59,038 nt of DNA from UBA3537 sp965662485 (GCA_965662485.1 CBFIIL010000004.1:1-59038); one strand, 5' to 3'; positions 35,594 through 44,910 are shown, counted from the first letter of the stretch. The notes: a model not told the origin generated them from the sequence alone. Numbers and translations: made by a program.

Positions 35594-36799
35594 ATGGGTT
35601 TAAAATCAAACTTACACAATCTTAAAGAAAAATATAAAGGCACAAAAATGGCACCTGCTTTTAATGCCATTCATACTTTTTTGTATCTGCCAAATGAAAC
35701 CACTCACAATGGTACCCATATCAAAGCTGCCGATGATTTAAAGCGTACCATGAACACAGTGATAATGGCAATGGTACCTTGTTTAATTTTTGGAATGTTC
35801 AATGCAGGTTACCAACATCACCTTGCCCTAGGCACCATAGAAGCCGCTGAAGGATTTTTGGGATCAACATTTTGGACTTGGGATAATTTGGTTATTGGAA
35901 TATGGAAAGTGTTGCCACTTGTTGTAGTTTCATATGGTGTAGGCTTACTTATTGAATTTATATTTGCTGTAATTAAAGGCCACGAAGTTGAAGAAGGATA
36001 TTTGGTAACAGGTATGCTTGTACCACTTATTGTACCTGTAGATTTACCTTTGTGGATGTTAGCAGTAGCTGTTGCCTTTGGCGTTGTTATTGGTAAAGAA
36101 GTTTTTGGTGGAACAGGAATGAATATTTTAAATCCTGCCCTAACTGTTCGAGCCTTTCTATTTTTTGCCTATCCAACATGGATGAGTGGCGATAAAGTTT
36201 GGGTCCATGGTGCGGTAGAGCGTGCCGGAACTGCAGATGCAATTTCTGGGGAAACTATTTTAGGTAGTTATGCTCAAAGTCAAGATGTTGTATACAGTCT
36301 TGCCGATATGTTTTATGGGCTAATTCCAGGATCTATAGGAGAGACTTCTAAAGTGCTCATCATTTTTGGAGCCCTATTCCTCATTTTCACAAAAGTTGGT
36401 AGTTGGCGAATTATGTTAAGTACTATTTTAGGAGCACTAGTAATGGGGCTTATCTTTAATGGGGTTGTGGATGCAGGCATGATAACTTCTTCAAGTAAAT
36501 TTTATGGATTGATGAGTGTTCCATTTTGGCAACACCTTATCATTGGAAGTATATTATTTGGAGCAGTATATATGGCAACAGACCCTGTAACAGCAGCTCA
36601 AACCAACAAAGGGAAGTGGATTTATGGATTCCTAATCGGGTTTATTTCGATAATGATCCGAGTATTCAATCCAGCGTATCCAGAAGGTGTATTCTTAGCG
36701 ATTTTGCTAATGAATGTTTTTGCACCAACAATTGATCACTATGTGGTTCAAGGAAATGTAAAGAAAAGAATGAAACGATTAAAAGTAAAAACGGCATAA
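35594..36799 (+). CDS. nqrB: Na+-translocating NADH:quinone reductase subunit B
   Basis: Integral membrane subunit carrying riboflavin and a covalent FMN, central to sodium transport. It has about ten hydrophobic spans. The FMN-attachment motif reads D215-A-I-S-G-E-T221; Thr221 would be esterified by the flavin transferase ApbE encoded at 40739. The motif has Glu at the place where Ala is most usual. Other family blocks are KEVFGGTGMNILNPALTVRAFL and FYGLMSVPFWQHLI. It is 401 residues long, 38 bases after nqrA. Confidence 0.96.
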   Translation: MGLKSNLHNLKEKYKGTKMAPAFNAIHTFLYLPNETTHNGTHIKAADDLKRTMNTVIMAMVPCLIFGMFNAGYQHHLALGTIEAAEGFLGSTFWTWDNLVIGIWKVLPLVVVSYGVGLLIEFIFAVIKGHEVEEGYLVTGMLVPLIVPVDLPLWMLAVAVAFGVVIGKEVFGGTGMNILNPALTVRAFLFFAYPTWMSGDKVWVHGAVERAGTADAISGETILGSYAQSQDVVYSLADMFYGLIPGSIGETSKVLIIFGALFLIFTKVGSWRIMLSTILGALVMGLIFNGVVDAGMITSSSKFYGLMSVPFWQHLIIGSILFGAVYMATDPVTAAQTNKGKWIYGFLIGFISIMIRVFNPAYPEGVFLAILLMNVFAPTIDHYVVQGNVKKRMKRLKVKTA

Positions 36800-36803
36800 T
36801 ATT

Positions 36804-37562
36804 ATGAGTACCAATACAGAATCAAATAAATATACCATATTCTTCGCCATTGGAATGGTCGTTATTGTAGGATCTCTTTTGGCTTTTACAGCATCTTCTT
36901 TGAAGCCCAATATCAAAGAAAATGAACGTATGGAAAAACAACAAAATATTTTGTATGCCATGGGGGTCAATGATAATGGTGACAACGATATTGTTTTTGT
37001 AGGCACAGATAAAGTTGCTTCAGAGTTTTCAAAATACATCTCAAAACAGTTGGTTTTAGATACAAGTGGTAATGCCGTTGAAAACAACGAAGCATATCTT
37101 ATTGATGTCAAAAAAGAACAAGCCAAAGCAAAAAATGGTCAAACAAGAGATCTACCACTTTTTGTTGGAGAGAAAGATGGACAAACATTTTACATTGCAC
37201 CCATTCGCGGAAAAGGACTGTGGGATGCCATATGGGGGTATATTGCAATGGATAAGGATATGGTAATTCAAGGAGCGTATTTTGATCACAAAGGAGAAAC
37301 GCCAGGGCTTGGTGCTAATATCAAGCAACGTTATTTTATGGATGATTTTTATGGTGAAAAGCTACTTACTGAATCTGGAGAATTCAAAGGCATAACTGTA
37401 GCTAAAGGTAACAACGACCCTAAAAATTTAATCAAAGACGATTACGAAGTTGATGCACTTGCAGGAGCAACCATTACAGGTGATGGTGTTTCAGCAATGA
37501 TTAAGTCAGATTTAAAATTGTATTTACCATTTTTCAAGAACTTAAAAACTCAAACCAACTAA
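36804..37562 (+). CDS. nqrC: Na+-translocating NADH:quinone reductase subunit C
   Basis: Membrane-anchored subunit with a periplasmic domain that carries a covalent FMN. One N-terminal hydrophobic span (YTIFFAIGMVVIVGSLLAF) is followed by the FMN-binding domain (PIRGKGLWDAIWGYIAMD; HKGETPGLGA). The attachment site is D217-A-L-A-G-A-T223-I-T near the C-terminus, again a substrate for ApbE. It is 252 residues long, four bases after nqrB and one base before nqrD. Confidence 0.96.
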   Translation: MSTNTESNKYTIFFAIGMVVIVGSLLAFTASSLKPNIKENERMEKQQNILYAMGVNDNGDNDIVFVGTDKVASEFSKYISKQLVLDTSGNAVENNEAYLIDVKKEQAKAKNGQTRDLPLFVGEKDGQTFYIAPIRGKGLWDAIWGYIAMDKDMVIQGAYFDHKGETPGLGANIKQRYFMDDFYGEKLLTESGEFKGITVAKGNNDPKNLIKDDYEVDALAGATITGDGVSAMIKSDLKLYLPFFKNLKTQTN

Positions 37563-37563
37563 T

Positions 37564-38208
37564 ATGGGACTACTATCAAAAAAAGACGCTAAGTTAATAA
37601 CAGACCCTTTAGCAGATAACAACCCAATTACAATACAAGTTTTAGGAATTTGTTCTGCACTAGCAATTACAGCAGAGTTAAAAGCATCTCTAGTGATGGG
37701 GATTGCAGTACTTTTTGTATTAGGTATAGGAAATGTGGTAATTTCATTGATACGAAATATTATTCCTTCAAAAATTAGAATTATAGTTCAACTTATTGTT
37801 GTTGCTTCTTTAGTAATTATTGTAGATCAAGTTTTAAAAGCATTTGCCTACGAATTAAGCAAAACATTATCTGTTTTTGTAGGGTTGATTATTACCAACT
37901 GTATTATTATGGGACGCTTTGAAGCATTTGCACTTGGTAATGGTCCATGGAGAGCATTTTTAGATGGTGTTGGTAATGCTTTAGGTTATGCGGTAATTTT
38001 ATTAGTTGTTGGATTTTTTAGAGAACTATTAGGCTCTGGTACGCTGTTTGGGATTCCTGTTCTTGGAGACCCAATTGAAAAAACTGGTCTATATTCTATT
38101 GGCTATGAAAACAATGGATTTATGCTTATGCCGCCTATGGCACTCATAATCGTTGGACTCATTATTTGGGTACAACGTAGTAGAAATAAAGCCTTAATTG
38201 AAGACTAA
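37564..38208 (+). CDS. nqrD: Na+-translocating NADH:quinone reductase subunit D
   Basis: Small integral membrane subunit, one of the inverted-topology pair NqrD/NqrE that hold an iron centre between them and form part of the sodium path. It has about six hydrophobic segments. Family marks are LITDPLADNNPITIQVLGICSALA and, in mid-protein, LIITNCIIMGRFEAFALGNGP, in which the Cys of TNCIIMGR is the conserved iron ligand. It is 214 residues long, the usual size. Confidence 0.96.
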   Translation: MGLLSKKDAKLITDPLADNNPITIQVLGICSALAITAELKASLVMGIAVLFVLGIGNVVISLIRNIIPSKIRIIVQLIVVASLVIIVDQVLKAFAYELSKTLSVFVGLIITNCIIMGRFEAFALGNGPWRAFLDGVGNALGYAVILLVVGFFRELLGSGTLFGIPVLGDPIEKTGLYSIGYENNGFMLMPPMALIIVGLIIWVQRSRNKALIED

Positions 38209-38236
38209 ACCTATTAAAGAATTAAAATAAAGAACA

Positions 38237-38971
38237 ATGATAGAACACATTGAATTATTTTTTAAATCCATTTTTATTGATAATATGGTGTTTGCAGTTT
38301 TTTTGGGCATGTGCTCATATTTAGCTGTATCAAAAAAAGTATCTACTGCAGTTGGCTTGGGTGCCGCAGTCATTTTTGTATTAGCAATTACAGTACCATT
38401 AAACTGGTTGTTAGATCAATATTTGCTTCAGCCAGGAGCGTTATCATGGTTAGGTGAAGAGTTTGCAGATTACGATTTAGGTTTTCTTTCTTTCATCATG
38501 TTTATTGCAACAATTGCAACAATGGTACAACTGGTTGAAATTATAGTAGAAAAATTTTCACCATCGTTGTACAATTCTCTTGGAATATTCTTACCATTAA
38601 TTGCTGTAAACTGTGCCATTTTAGGAGGTTCATTGTTTATGCAATCTCGAGAAATAGAAACCTTTGGACTAGCTGTAAATTATGGAATTTCATCTGGAAT
38701 AGGATGGTTTTTAGCCATTTTAGCCATTGCGTCGATTCGTGAAAAAATCAGATACTCAAATGTTCCTGGGCCACTAAGAGGACTTGGAATTACCTTTATA
38801 GTTACAGGTCTAATGGGAATAGGTTTCCTTAGTTTTGGAGGAATGCTAACTGGAGGAGATGAAGCTCCTAAAGAAGCTTCTCAAGTTAATGAAACAGTCA
38901 AAATAGAAAACCTAGAGCCTGTTATTGAAGAAGAAAAAGAAATTGTAACCATTACTAAATCAGAAAACTAA
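38237..38971 (+). CDS. nqrE: Na+-translocating NADH:quinone reductase subunit E
   Basis: Six-helix membrane subunit paired with NqrD. Conserved are the start FFKSIFIDNMVFAVFLGMCSYLAVSKK, with the Cys in GMCS, and LPLIAVNCAILGGSLF with the second conserved Cys. These two cysteines, with those of NqrD, bind the membrane iron centre in the known structure. The protein is 244 residues, about 40 longer than the Vibrio form, owing to an acidic C-terminal tail (from about 205, with EEEKEIVTITKSEN). This extension is the only unusual point; I do not know whether it is general in flavobacteria. Confidence 0.95.
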   Translation: MIEHIELFFKSIFIDNMVFAVFLGMCSYLAVSKKVSTAVGLGAAVIFVLAITVPLNWLLDQYLLQPGALSWLGEEFADYDLGFLSFIMFIATIATMVQLVEIIVEKFSPSLYNSLGIFLPLIAVNCAILGGSLFMQSREIETFGLAVNYGISSGIGWFLAILAIASIREKIRYSNVPGPLRGLGITFIVTGLMGIGFLSFGGMLTGGDEAPKEASQVNETVKIENLEPVIEEEKEIVTITKSEN

Positions 38972-38972
38972 C

Positions 38973-40283
38973 ATGATTATTTTAGCTGCTGGAACAACCG
39001 GAACTGTATTAGCTACCGTCGTAGCATTCTTAGTAATTTCACTAGTACTTATTAGTGTACTTCTTTTTGTAAAACAAAAATTATCTCCTTCAGGTCCTGT
39101 CAAGATTTTGATCAATGGCGAAAGAGAAATTGAAGTTTCATCTGGAGGAACACTATTATCTACACTAGGTAATCAGAAAATATTCTTACCATCTGCTTGT
39201 GGAGGTGGAGGAACCTGTATTCAATGTGAATGTCATGTACTCTCAGGTGGTGGAGAAGCCCTACCAACAGAAACCCCTCATTTTTCTAGAAAAGAATTGC
39301 AAAGCGGCGCCCGATTGTCTTGCCAAGTTAAGGTGAAGCAAGACATGGAAATTTCAATTCCAGAAGAAGTATTTGGGATTAAAAAATGGGAAGCTACTGT
39401 GGTTAGAAACTATAATGTAGCCTCTTTTATCAAGGAATTTGTTGTTGAAATTCCAGAAAATATGGGCTACAAAGCTGGTGGATATATTCAAATTGAAATC
39501 CCAGCGTGTGAAATTAATTATAAAGATATTGATATCACAGCGCATCCAGAGGAACACGATGATCCAAAAAAATTCCTAGCCGAGTGGGACAAATTTGGAT
39601 TGTGGCCTCTAACAATGAAAAATACTGAAACGGTAGAACGTGCCTATTCAATGGCATCTTACCCAGCAGAAGGGCGTGAAATCATGCTTAATGTCCGTAT
39701 TGCAACCCCACCATGGGATCGCTCAAAAAATGGATGGATGGATGTTAATCCAGGAGTAGCTTCATCTTATATATTTGCTCAAAAACCCGGAGATAAAGTT
39801 ACTATTTCTGGACCTTATGGAGAGTTCTTTATAAACGAAAGTGAATCAGAAATGCTTTACGTTGGCGGGGGTGCTGGAATGGCGCCAATGCGTTCACATT
39901 TGTATCACTTGTTCAAAACCTTAAAAACAGGTCGAAAAGTGACATATTGGTACGGAGGTCGATCAAAAAGAGAACTTTTCTATTTAGATCACTTCAATCA
40001 ATTAGAAAATGAGTTTCCTAACTTCAAATTTTATTTGGCACTTTCTGAGCCATTAGAAGAAGACAATTGGAAAGTCAAAGAAAATATAGATGCACCTGGA
40101 GATGGTTTTGTTGGATTTATTCACAATTGTGTAATCGATAATTATTTAAATCATCACGAAGCACCAGAAGATATTGAACTCTATTTCTGTGGACCTCCAT
40201 TGATGAATAAAGCGGTTCAAAAAATGGGTGAAGACTTTGGAATTCCAGACGAACACATCCGATTTGATGATTTTGGAGGATAA
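38973..40283 (+). CDS. nqrF: Na+-translocating NADH:quinone reductase subunit F
   Basis: Entry point for electrons from NADH. In order: an N-terminal membrane helix (about 8-33), a plant-type 2Fe-2S domain with C76, C82, C85 and C117 (ACGGGGTCIQCECHV ... LSCQVK), an FAD domain with RAYSMASYP, and an NADH domain with GGGAGMAPMRSHLYHL and the C-terminal YFCGPPLMNKAV. It is 436 residues, slightly longer than in Vibrio. It is one base after nqrE and closes the nqrA-F run, followed by a hairpin at 40311. Confidence 0.97.
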   Translation: MIILAAGTTGTVLATVVAFLVISLVLISVLLFVKQKLSPSGPVKILINGEREIEVSSGGTLLSTLGNQKIFLPSACGGGGTCIQCECHVLSGGGEALPTETPHFSRKELQSGARLSCQVKVKQDMEISIPEEVFGIKKWEATVVRNYNVASFIKEFVVEIPENMGYKAGGYIQIEIPACEINYKDIDITAHPEEHDDPKKFLAEWDKFGLWPLTMKNTETVERAYSMASYPAEGREIMLNVRIATPPWDRSKNGWMDVNPGVASSYIFAQKPGDKVTISGPYGEFFINESESEMLYVGGGAGMAPMRSHLYHLFKTLKTGRKVTYWYGGRSKRELFYLDHFNQLENEFPNFKFYLALSEPLEEDNWKVKENIDAPGDGFVGFIHNCVIDNYLNHHEAPEDIELYFCGPPLMNKAVQKMGEDFGIPDEHIRFDDFGG

Positions 40284-40310
40284 AATAAATTATCTTTCTA
40301 TTAACTAAAA

Positions 40311-40338
40311 AAGCTCAACAGAAATGTTGGGCTTTTTG
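40311..40338 (+). terminator. Terminator after nqrF
   Basis: AAGCTCAACA pairs with TGTTGGGCTT (one G-U) around GAAA, followed by a short T-run. It lies 27 bases after nqrF and directly before the small gene at 40351, so read-through may be partial rather than blocked. Confidence 0.7.
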
Positions 40339-40350
40339 TATTTTTGTAGC

Positions 40351-40728
40351 ATGTCAAAACCACTCACAGAACAAGAACTTCATAACTTAGCAATGAACCA
40401 TGTTGGTAAGGATTTAGAGACCAGAGGATTTGAATTTGTGGCCATTAATAGTCAGTTAAAAAAACATCCACAATTTGTCTGCATTGATAAAAACAACCAA
40501 TATTTTTTTGTAATCGTCCGTGTGGTGAAATTGCCTGAAAATCCTAACAATTATGATGTTGTTTGGATGGAAACATTCAAAAAACATGCTTTCGAAAAAG
40601 ATGCAAAAGTGCTATACGCTGGTGTGGCTGTAGGAAATCCCAACGGTGAGGATCTACCAGTTTATCTTAATCATGAGTATTTGATGGAATACAATGGTAT
40701 TCAAGTCATTGAAACCAATATGAACTAA
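40351..40728 (+). CDS. Small conserved protein of the nqr-apbE locus, function unknown
   Basis: A 125-residue soluble protein (MSKPLTEQELHNLAMNHVGKD) with no signal peptide or membrane span. The alternating strand pattern (FEFVAINSQLKKHPQFVCID; YFFVIVRVVKLPE; VLYAGVAVGNPNGEDLPVYL) suggests a compact alpha/beta fold like restriction-enzyme-type or YraN-like proteins, but I do not recognise a family for certain. Similar genes in flavobacteria are sometimes labelled as an Nqr subunit only because of location; nothing in the sequence supports an electron-transfer role, and it has just one Cys. I chose the ATG at 40351, since the longer frame from 40324 begins inside the nqrF terminator. apbE starts ten bases after it. 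Confidence 0.8.
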   Translation: MSKPLTEQELHNLAMNHVGKDLETRGFEFVAINSQLKKHPQFVCIDKNNQYFFVIVRVVKLPENPNNYDVVWMETFKKHAFEKDAKVLYAGVAVGNPNGEDLPVYLNHEYLMEYNGIQVIETNMN

Positions 40729-40738
40729 TCGTAACTGC

Positions 40739-41701
40739 ATGAAAAAAATAGTTTTATTTATTTTTTTAGGGTTGATTTCTTGTAAAAACAGCATCAAACA
40801 GCAGCGTAATTCCGGCGGTGTTTTTGGTACAACGTATAGTATCATATACGACAGCAATGAAGATTTTCAGGAGGAATTCGAGCAGATTTTTAATGACATT
40901 AATCATTCAATGTCTACATATATCCCCAACTCCATAATTTCTGAAGTCAATAACAATAGAACTATAAAAATTGACAGTCATTTCAAAAGAGTTTTTGAGA
41001 CTTCAAAACAAGTTTTTGATGAAACTAACGGTCGTTTTGATCCCACTATTGGGGCGGTTGTAAATGCATGGGATTTTGGTCCTGAGGGAAAAATTGAACA
41101 ACTTGACAGTGTTATAATAAAAGATCTAATGCAGTCTGTTGGTCTCAATAAAGTTTCTGTTGAAGGGTTTCTTATCACAAAGCCAAGTGCGACTAAAATC
41201 GATTTTAATGCTATTGCAAAAGGATATGGTGTTGATCAAATAGGTTATTTTTTAGATTCTAAAAATGTTTCAAATTATTTGGTTGAAATTGGTGGAGAAA
41301 TTGTTTGTAAAGGAATCAATTCTTCAAAAGGAACCCCTTGGAAAATTGGTATACAAAACCCAAATGTAGAGAGTGATATTCCTTTTCTCAATAGTGTTGA
41401 ACTCAACAACAAGGCCATGGCTACATCAGGAACGTATAGAAAATATAAAATTGATGAAAATGGACGGCGTTACACGCATATTATTGATGCCAAAACAGGT
41501 TATCCTAGCCGATCAAATATTTTGAGTATTTCTGTAATTGCTGAAAATTGTATGACTGCTGATGCCTATGCAACAGCACTACAGACCATGAATTTAGAAG
41601 AATTATCCAATTTTTTAAACAATCATCCTGAATTGAAAGTTTATATCATTTTTGAAAACGAAAATAAAGAACTAGAATACAAGTCCTTTAATGGATTTTA
41701 A
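40739..41701 (+). CDS. apbE: FAD:protein FMN transferase
   Basis: Exported flavin transferase that attaches FMN to threonine in NqrB and NqrC (both have the target motif in this window). The signal peptide ends FLGLISC, with Cys15 as a probable lipid anchor, which would hold it on the outer face of the inner membrane. Family marks are NSIISEVNNN, RFDPTIGAVVNAWDFG, IDFNAIAKGYGVDQI, VEIGGEIVCKG and the metal site HIIDAKTGYPSRS with MTADAYATAL. It is 320 residues long. It ends one base before the convergent DUF3050 gene. Confidence 0.95.
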   Translation: MKKIVLFIFLGLISCKNSIKQQRNSGGVFGTTYSIIYDSNEDFQEEFEQIFNDINHSMSTYIPNSIISEVNNNRTIKIDSHFKRVFETSKQVFDETNGRFDPTIGAVVNAWDFGPEGKIEQLDSVIIKDLMQSVGLNKVSVEGFLITKPSATKIDFNAIAKGYGVDQIGYFLDSKNVSNYLVEIGGEIVCKGINSSKGTPWKIGIQNPNVESDIPFLNSVELNNKAMATSGTYRKYKIDENGRRYTHIIDAKTGYPSRSNILSISVIAENCMTADAYATALQTMNLEELSNFLNNHPELKVYIIFENENKELEYKSFNGF

Positions 41702-41702
41702 T

Positions 41703-42494
41703 TTAACTGATGAGTTCCGCTTTGCCTTTTAAAATACTTTTATAAATATGATTCCAAAGTATTAGTCGGTATTTTAATGCTTGTTTTGCTGTATTAAGAA
41801 CTTCATTCCATTTATCAGTATCATTTCCACAAAGTGTTTCAACCATTTTCAATGAAATTGGGCCATGCTCGTCACCATCAATTTCGATGTGTCGATTTAA
41901 ATAATACAGTAGTTTGCTATAGCGATTGTCGTTATCACTAGTTTTGGAGTGTTGTATAATTTCTAAGAACATGTCTGGAATAACATCTTCTCTTCCGAAG
42001 GTAAAAGCAGCGGCAATACAATGTGCCTTTTGAGTCTTAATCACATCAAAAGTAAAGTTGATAAACTTGCAAATTTCTGTATCAACTTGTTGAGTTTCCA
42101 AAGCTGTATCAATATCATTACCTTGAGATAAGCTGTTTAAAAATGCTTTGATTCCCGAAGTATCTGCCTGAATTTGATCCATGGCATCTAGATACATTTC
42201 ATAATGACTCTTAGCCTCGCCAAGTTCATTAACATCGCTTTCTTCTCCCATCACAATTTCATTAATAAAACGTGCAGCCTCTCCATGTCCTTTTGGAGTC
42301 CATGGAATACAAGTTGTGGTTAAATGATTTTGAAGTGCTTTAAGCAATGACATAAAATCCCAAACAGCAAAAACATGAATTTCCATAAATGTTTTGATGT
42401 CATCAATAGTTTCAAGAGTTTTGTATAGAGGATGTTCATTGATTTGTCTGCTTAAACCAATAAGTTCATTTTCTACATGTTGAATAGGCTTCAT
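41703..42494 (-). CDS. DUF3050 domain-containing protein
   Basis: A 263-residue soluble, mostly helical protein. The N-terminal HVENELIGLSRQINEHPLYKTL, the VFAVWDFMSLLKALQ block and the later YLNRHIEIDGDEHGPIS are typical of DUF3050, which resembles the heme oxygenase fold; His and Glu in these helices (EIHVFAVWDF, HGEAARFINEIVMGEE, HIEIDGDEHG) could form a metal site. The function is unknown. It is 22 bases downstream of map on the minus strand. Confidence 0.88.
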   Translation of the reverse strand: MKPIQHVENELIGLSRQINEHPLYKTLETIDDIKTFMEIHVFAVWDFMSLLKALQNHLTTTCIPWTPKGHGEAARFINEIVMGEESDVNELGEAKSHYEMYLDAMDQIQADTSGIKAFLNSLSQGNDIDTALETQQVDTEICKFINFTFDVIKTQKAHCIAAAFTFGREDVIPDMFLEIIQHSKTSDNDNRYSKLLYYLNRHIEIDGDEHGPISLKMVETLCGNDTDKWNEVLNTAKQALKYRLILWNHIYKSILKGKAELIS

Positions 42495-42516
42495 CGTGTA
42501 ATTTTTTTTAAAACTA

Positions 42517-43323
42517 TTATCTAAATTCTAATTCTTCATCAGTTTCGATACCAAGTGCTTCATTAATATAAGCAAATGTTGAAAGGAGTTTGGGTTTTCC
42601 ATCAACTAGTGCAATATTATGTTCAAAATGTGCGCTTGGTAAATTATCCTTTGTTGTAATGGTCCATCCATCGTTGTGTTGTTTTATGCGATGTGTTCCC
42701 ATGTTAATCATAGGTTCAATGGCAACAACCATTCCATCCAAAAACTTTTTTCCACGACCTCTTTTTCCGTAGTTAGGCATTTCTGGTTCTTCGTGCATAA
42801 CACGCCCCAAACCATGTCCTACAAGCTCTCTTACAACACCATAACCAAAAGATTCACAATAATTTTGAATGGCATAACCAACATCTCCAACACGGTTATT
42901 TTTTTTGAATGCTCTAATGCCTTCATAAAGTGATGTTTTTGTGACCTCCAATAATTTTTGAGTTTCAATAGAGATTTCTCCAACAGCAAATGTGTAGGCA
43001 TGATCGCCATAGAATTCATTTTTTAGTGCGCCACAATCAATTGAAATAATATCACCTTCTTTTAAGGGAATATCGTTTGGAATACCATGAACAACTTGCT
43101 CGTTTGGACTCATACAAAGTGTGTTAGGGAAATCATATAACCCCAAGAACCCTGGAATGGCTCCATGGTCTCTTATAAAAGTTTCTGCCAAAGCATCAAG
43201 TTGAAGTGTTGTAACTCCAGGTCGAACTTCTTTTGCAAGCATTCCAAGAGTTTTTGACACAATAAGTGCGCTCTCGCGAATGCATTCAATGTCTTCAGCA
43301 GTCTTTAAATTTAGCATCTTCAT
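42517..43323 (-). CDS. map: Type I methionine aminopeptidase
   Basis: Removes the initiator methionine from new proteins. The metal ligands can be traced in ISIDCGALKNEFYGDHAYTF (two Asp), GHGLGRVMHEEPEMPNYG (His) and VVAIEPMINMG (Glu), with the last Glu in the C-terminal EHNIALVDG. I start it at the ATG at 43323 (MKMLNLKTAEDIE); the frame extends to an ATG at 43335 that adds MWFD. The length is about 268 residues. It follows gpmI by 55 bases on the minus strand and precedes DUF3050. Confidence 0.95.
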   Translation of the reverse strand: MKMLNLKTAEDIECIRESALIVSKTLGMLAKEVRPGVTTLQLDALAETFIRDHGAIPGFLGLYDFPNTLCMSPNEQVVHGIPNDIPLKEGDIISIDCGALKNEFYGDHAYTFAVGEISIETQKLLEVTKTSLYEGIRAFKKNNRVGDVGYAIQNYCESFGYGVVRELVGHGLGRVMHEEPEMPNYGKRGRGKKFLDGMVVAIEPMINMGTHRIKQHNDGWTITTKDNLPSAHFEHNIALVDGKPKLLSTFAYINEALGIETDEELEFR

Positions 43324-43378
43324 ATCAAACCACAAAGATACTTAAAAACTTTAGTTTGATTCTAAAATTTATGCAGTT

Positions 43379-44893
43379 TTAAACCAATGATTTTTGACTC
43401 ATAGCAGCTGGTTTATCAATCCCAATTAATTTTAAAATTGTAGGTGCTATATCGCCTAAAATTCCATTTTGAATTTGATCTAAATCATTGTCAATCAGTA
43501 TGATTGGTACAGGATTAGTCGTGTGTGCAGTATTTGGTGATCCGTCTGGATTGACCATTGTTTCACAGTTTCCATGATCGGCAATGAGTAGGGTGGTATA
43601 GTGGTGTTTCAAAGCGGTATTGACCACATCTTTTACACATTCATCTACGGCCTCACAAGCTTTGATGGCAGCTTCCATTACACCTGTATGACCAACCATA
43701 TCTCCATTGGCAAAATTTAAGCAAACAAAATCAGTTTTTTCTGCTTTCAAAACAGGAATAAGTGCATCGCGTAGTTCATAAGCACTCATTTCGGGTTTTA
43801 GATCGTATGTGGCCACTTTTGGTGAGTTTTTTAAAATGCGTTCTTCACCCTTAAAAGGTGTTTCTCTACCCCCTGAAAAGAAAAAAGTAACATGTGGATA
43901 TTTTTCAGTTTCTGCAATACGAAGTTGTGTTTTTCCATGAGCTTCAAGGACTTCTCCTAAAGTCTCGCTGAGGTTTTCTTTGTTGAAAATAACATCAATA
44001 TTCTTGAAATTATCATCATAATTTGTCATCGTCACATACTTCAAATCTAAAGCATGCATGTTGTATTCATGAAAATCTTTTTGGCTTAAAGCCTCAGTCA
44101 ATTGACGACCACGATCTGTTCTAAAATTAAAAAACAAAACTACATCTCCATCTTTGATGGTTGCAACAGGCTCATCATTATTGGCAACAATAATAGGTTT
44201 TAGAAACTCATCGGTGATGTCTTCATCATAACTATTCTGAATGCTAGAGGTCACATTTTTTGAATATTCCCCTCTACCATTAACAAGCGCATCATAGGCG
44301 AGTTGGGTGCGTTCCCAACGCTTATCTCTATCCATTGCATAGTATCGCCCAGTTACAGTAGCCAATTGTACAGACGATTCTTCTAGACGAGATTCTAACT
44401 CGGTTATAAAACCAAACCCTGATTTTGGATCTACATCTCTACCATCTGTAAAAGCATGAACAAATCCTTTTTCTACATTATTTTCTTCTAAAGTCTCAAT
44501 GATTCCAAAAAGGTGATTGATATGTGAATGTACACCGCCATCACTTAATAAACCCAATAAATGGATGGGTTTATTTTGAGCTTTAGCATAAGCAAGAGCA
44601 TCTTTCAAAACCGCTTCATTACCTAAAGTTTTATTTGTAACAGCTAAATTAATTTTTGCTAAATCTTGATATACAATTCTTCCAGCACCAAGATTCATAT
44701 GGCCTACTTCGCTATTTCCCATTTGACCTTCGGGGAGGCCAACATGAAGTCCATCTGTTCTTAGACTTGCATGTGCAAAGTTGTTGTATAATCCATCAAT
44801 AAAAGGTGTGTTTGCGTGATCAATAGCCGATACTTTTGGGTCGGGAGAAGTTCCCCAACCATCCAAAATCATTAAAATTACTTTCTTATTCAT
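43379..44893 (-). CDS. gpmI: 2,3-bisphosphoglycerate-independent phosphoglycerate mutase
   Basis: Manganese-dependent glycolytic mutase (3-phosphoglycerate to 2-phosphoglycerate). It belongs to the alkaline phosphatase superfamily: Asp11 in LMILDGWGTSP and the phosphorylated Ser61 in GQMGNSEVGHMNLGAGRI are in place, and the second metal site is in NFANGDMVGHTG and LLIADHGNCETM. It is 504 residues, the usual length for GpmI. It has a good promoter of its own. Confidence 0.97.
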   Translation of the reverse strand: MNKKVILMILDGWGTSPDPKVSAIDHANTPFIDGLYNNFAHASLRTDGLHVGLPEGQMGNSEVGHMNLGAGRIVYQDLAKINLAVTNKTLGNEAVLKDALAYAKAQNKPIHLLGLLSDGGVHSHINHLFGIIETLEENNVEKGFVHAFTDGRDVDPKSGFGFITELESRLEESSVQLATVTGRYYAMDRDKRWERTQLAYDALVNGRGEYSKNVTSSIQNSYDEDITDEFLKPIIVANNDEPVATIKDGDVVLFFNFRTDRGRQLTEALSQKDFHEYNMHALDLKYVTMTNYDDNFKNIDVIFNKENLSETLGEVLEAHGKTQLRIAETEKYPHVTFFFSGGRETPFKGEERILKNSPKVATYDLKPEMSAYELRDALIPVLKAEKTDFVCLNFANGDMVGHTGVMEAAIKACEAVDECVKDVVNTALKHHYTTLLIADHGNCETMVNPDGSPNTAHTTNPVPIILIDNDLDQIQNGILGDIAPTILKLIGIDKPAAMSQKSLV

Positions 44894-44910
44894 TAGTGTT
44901 GGTTAAGCCA

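Noticed and set aside
40324..40350. Longer start for the small nqr-locus gene
   Set aside because: The extra nine codons lie inside the nqrF terminator hairpin, and the ATG at 40351 gives a typical soluble N-terminus.
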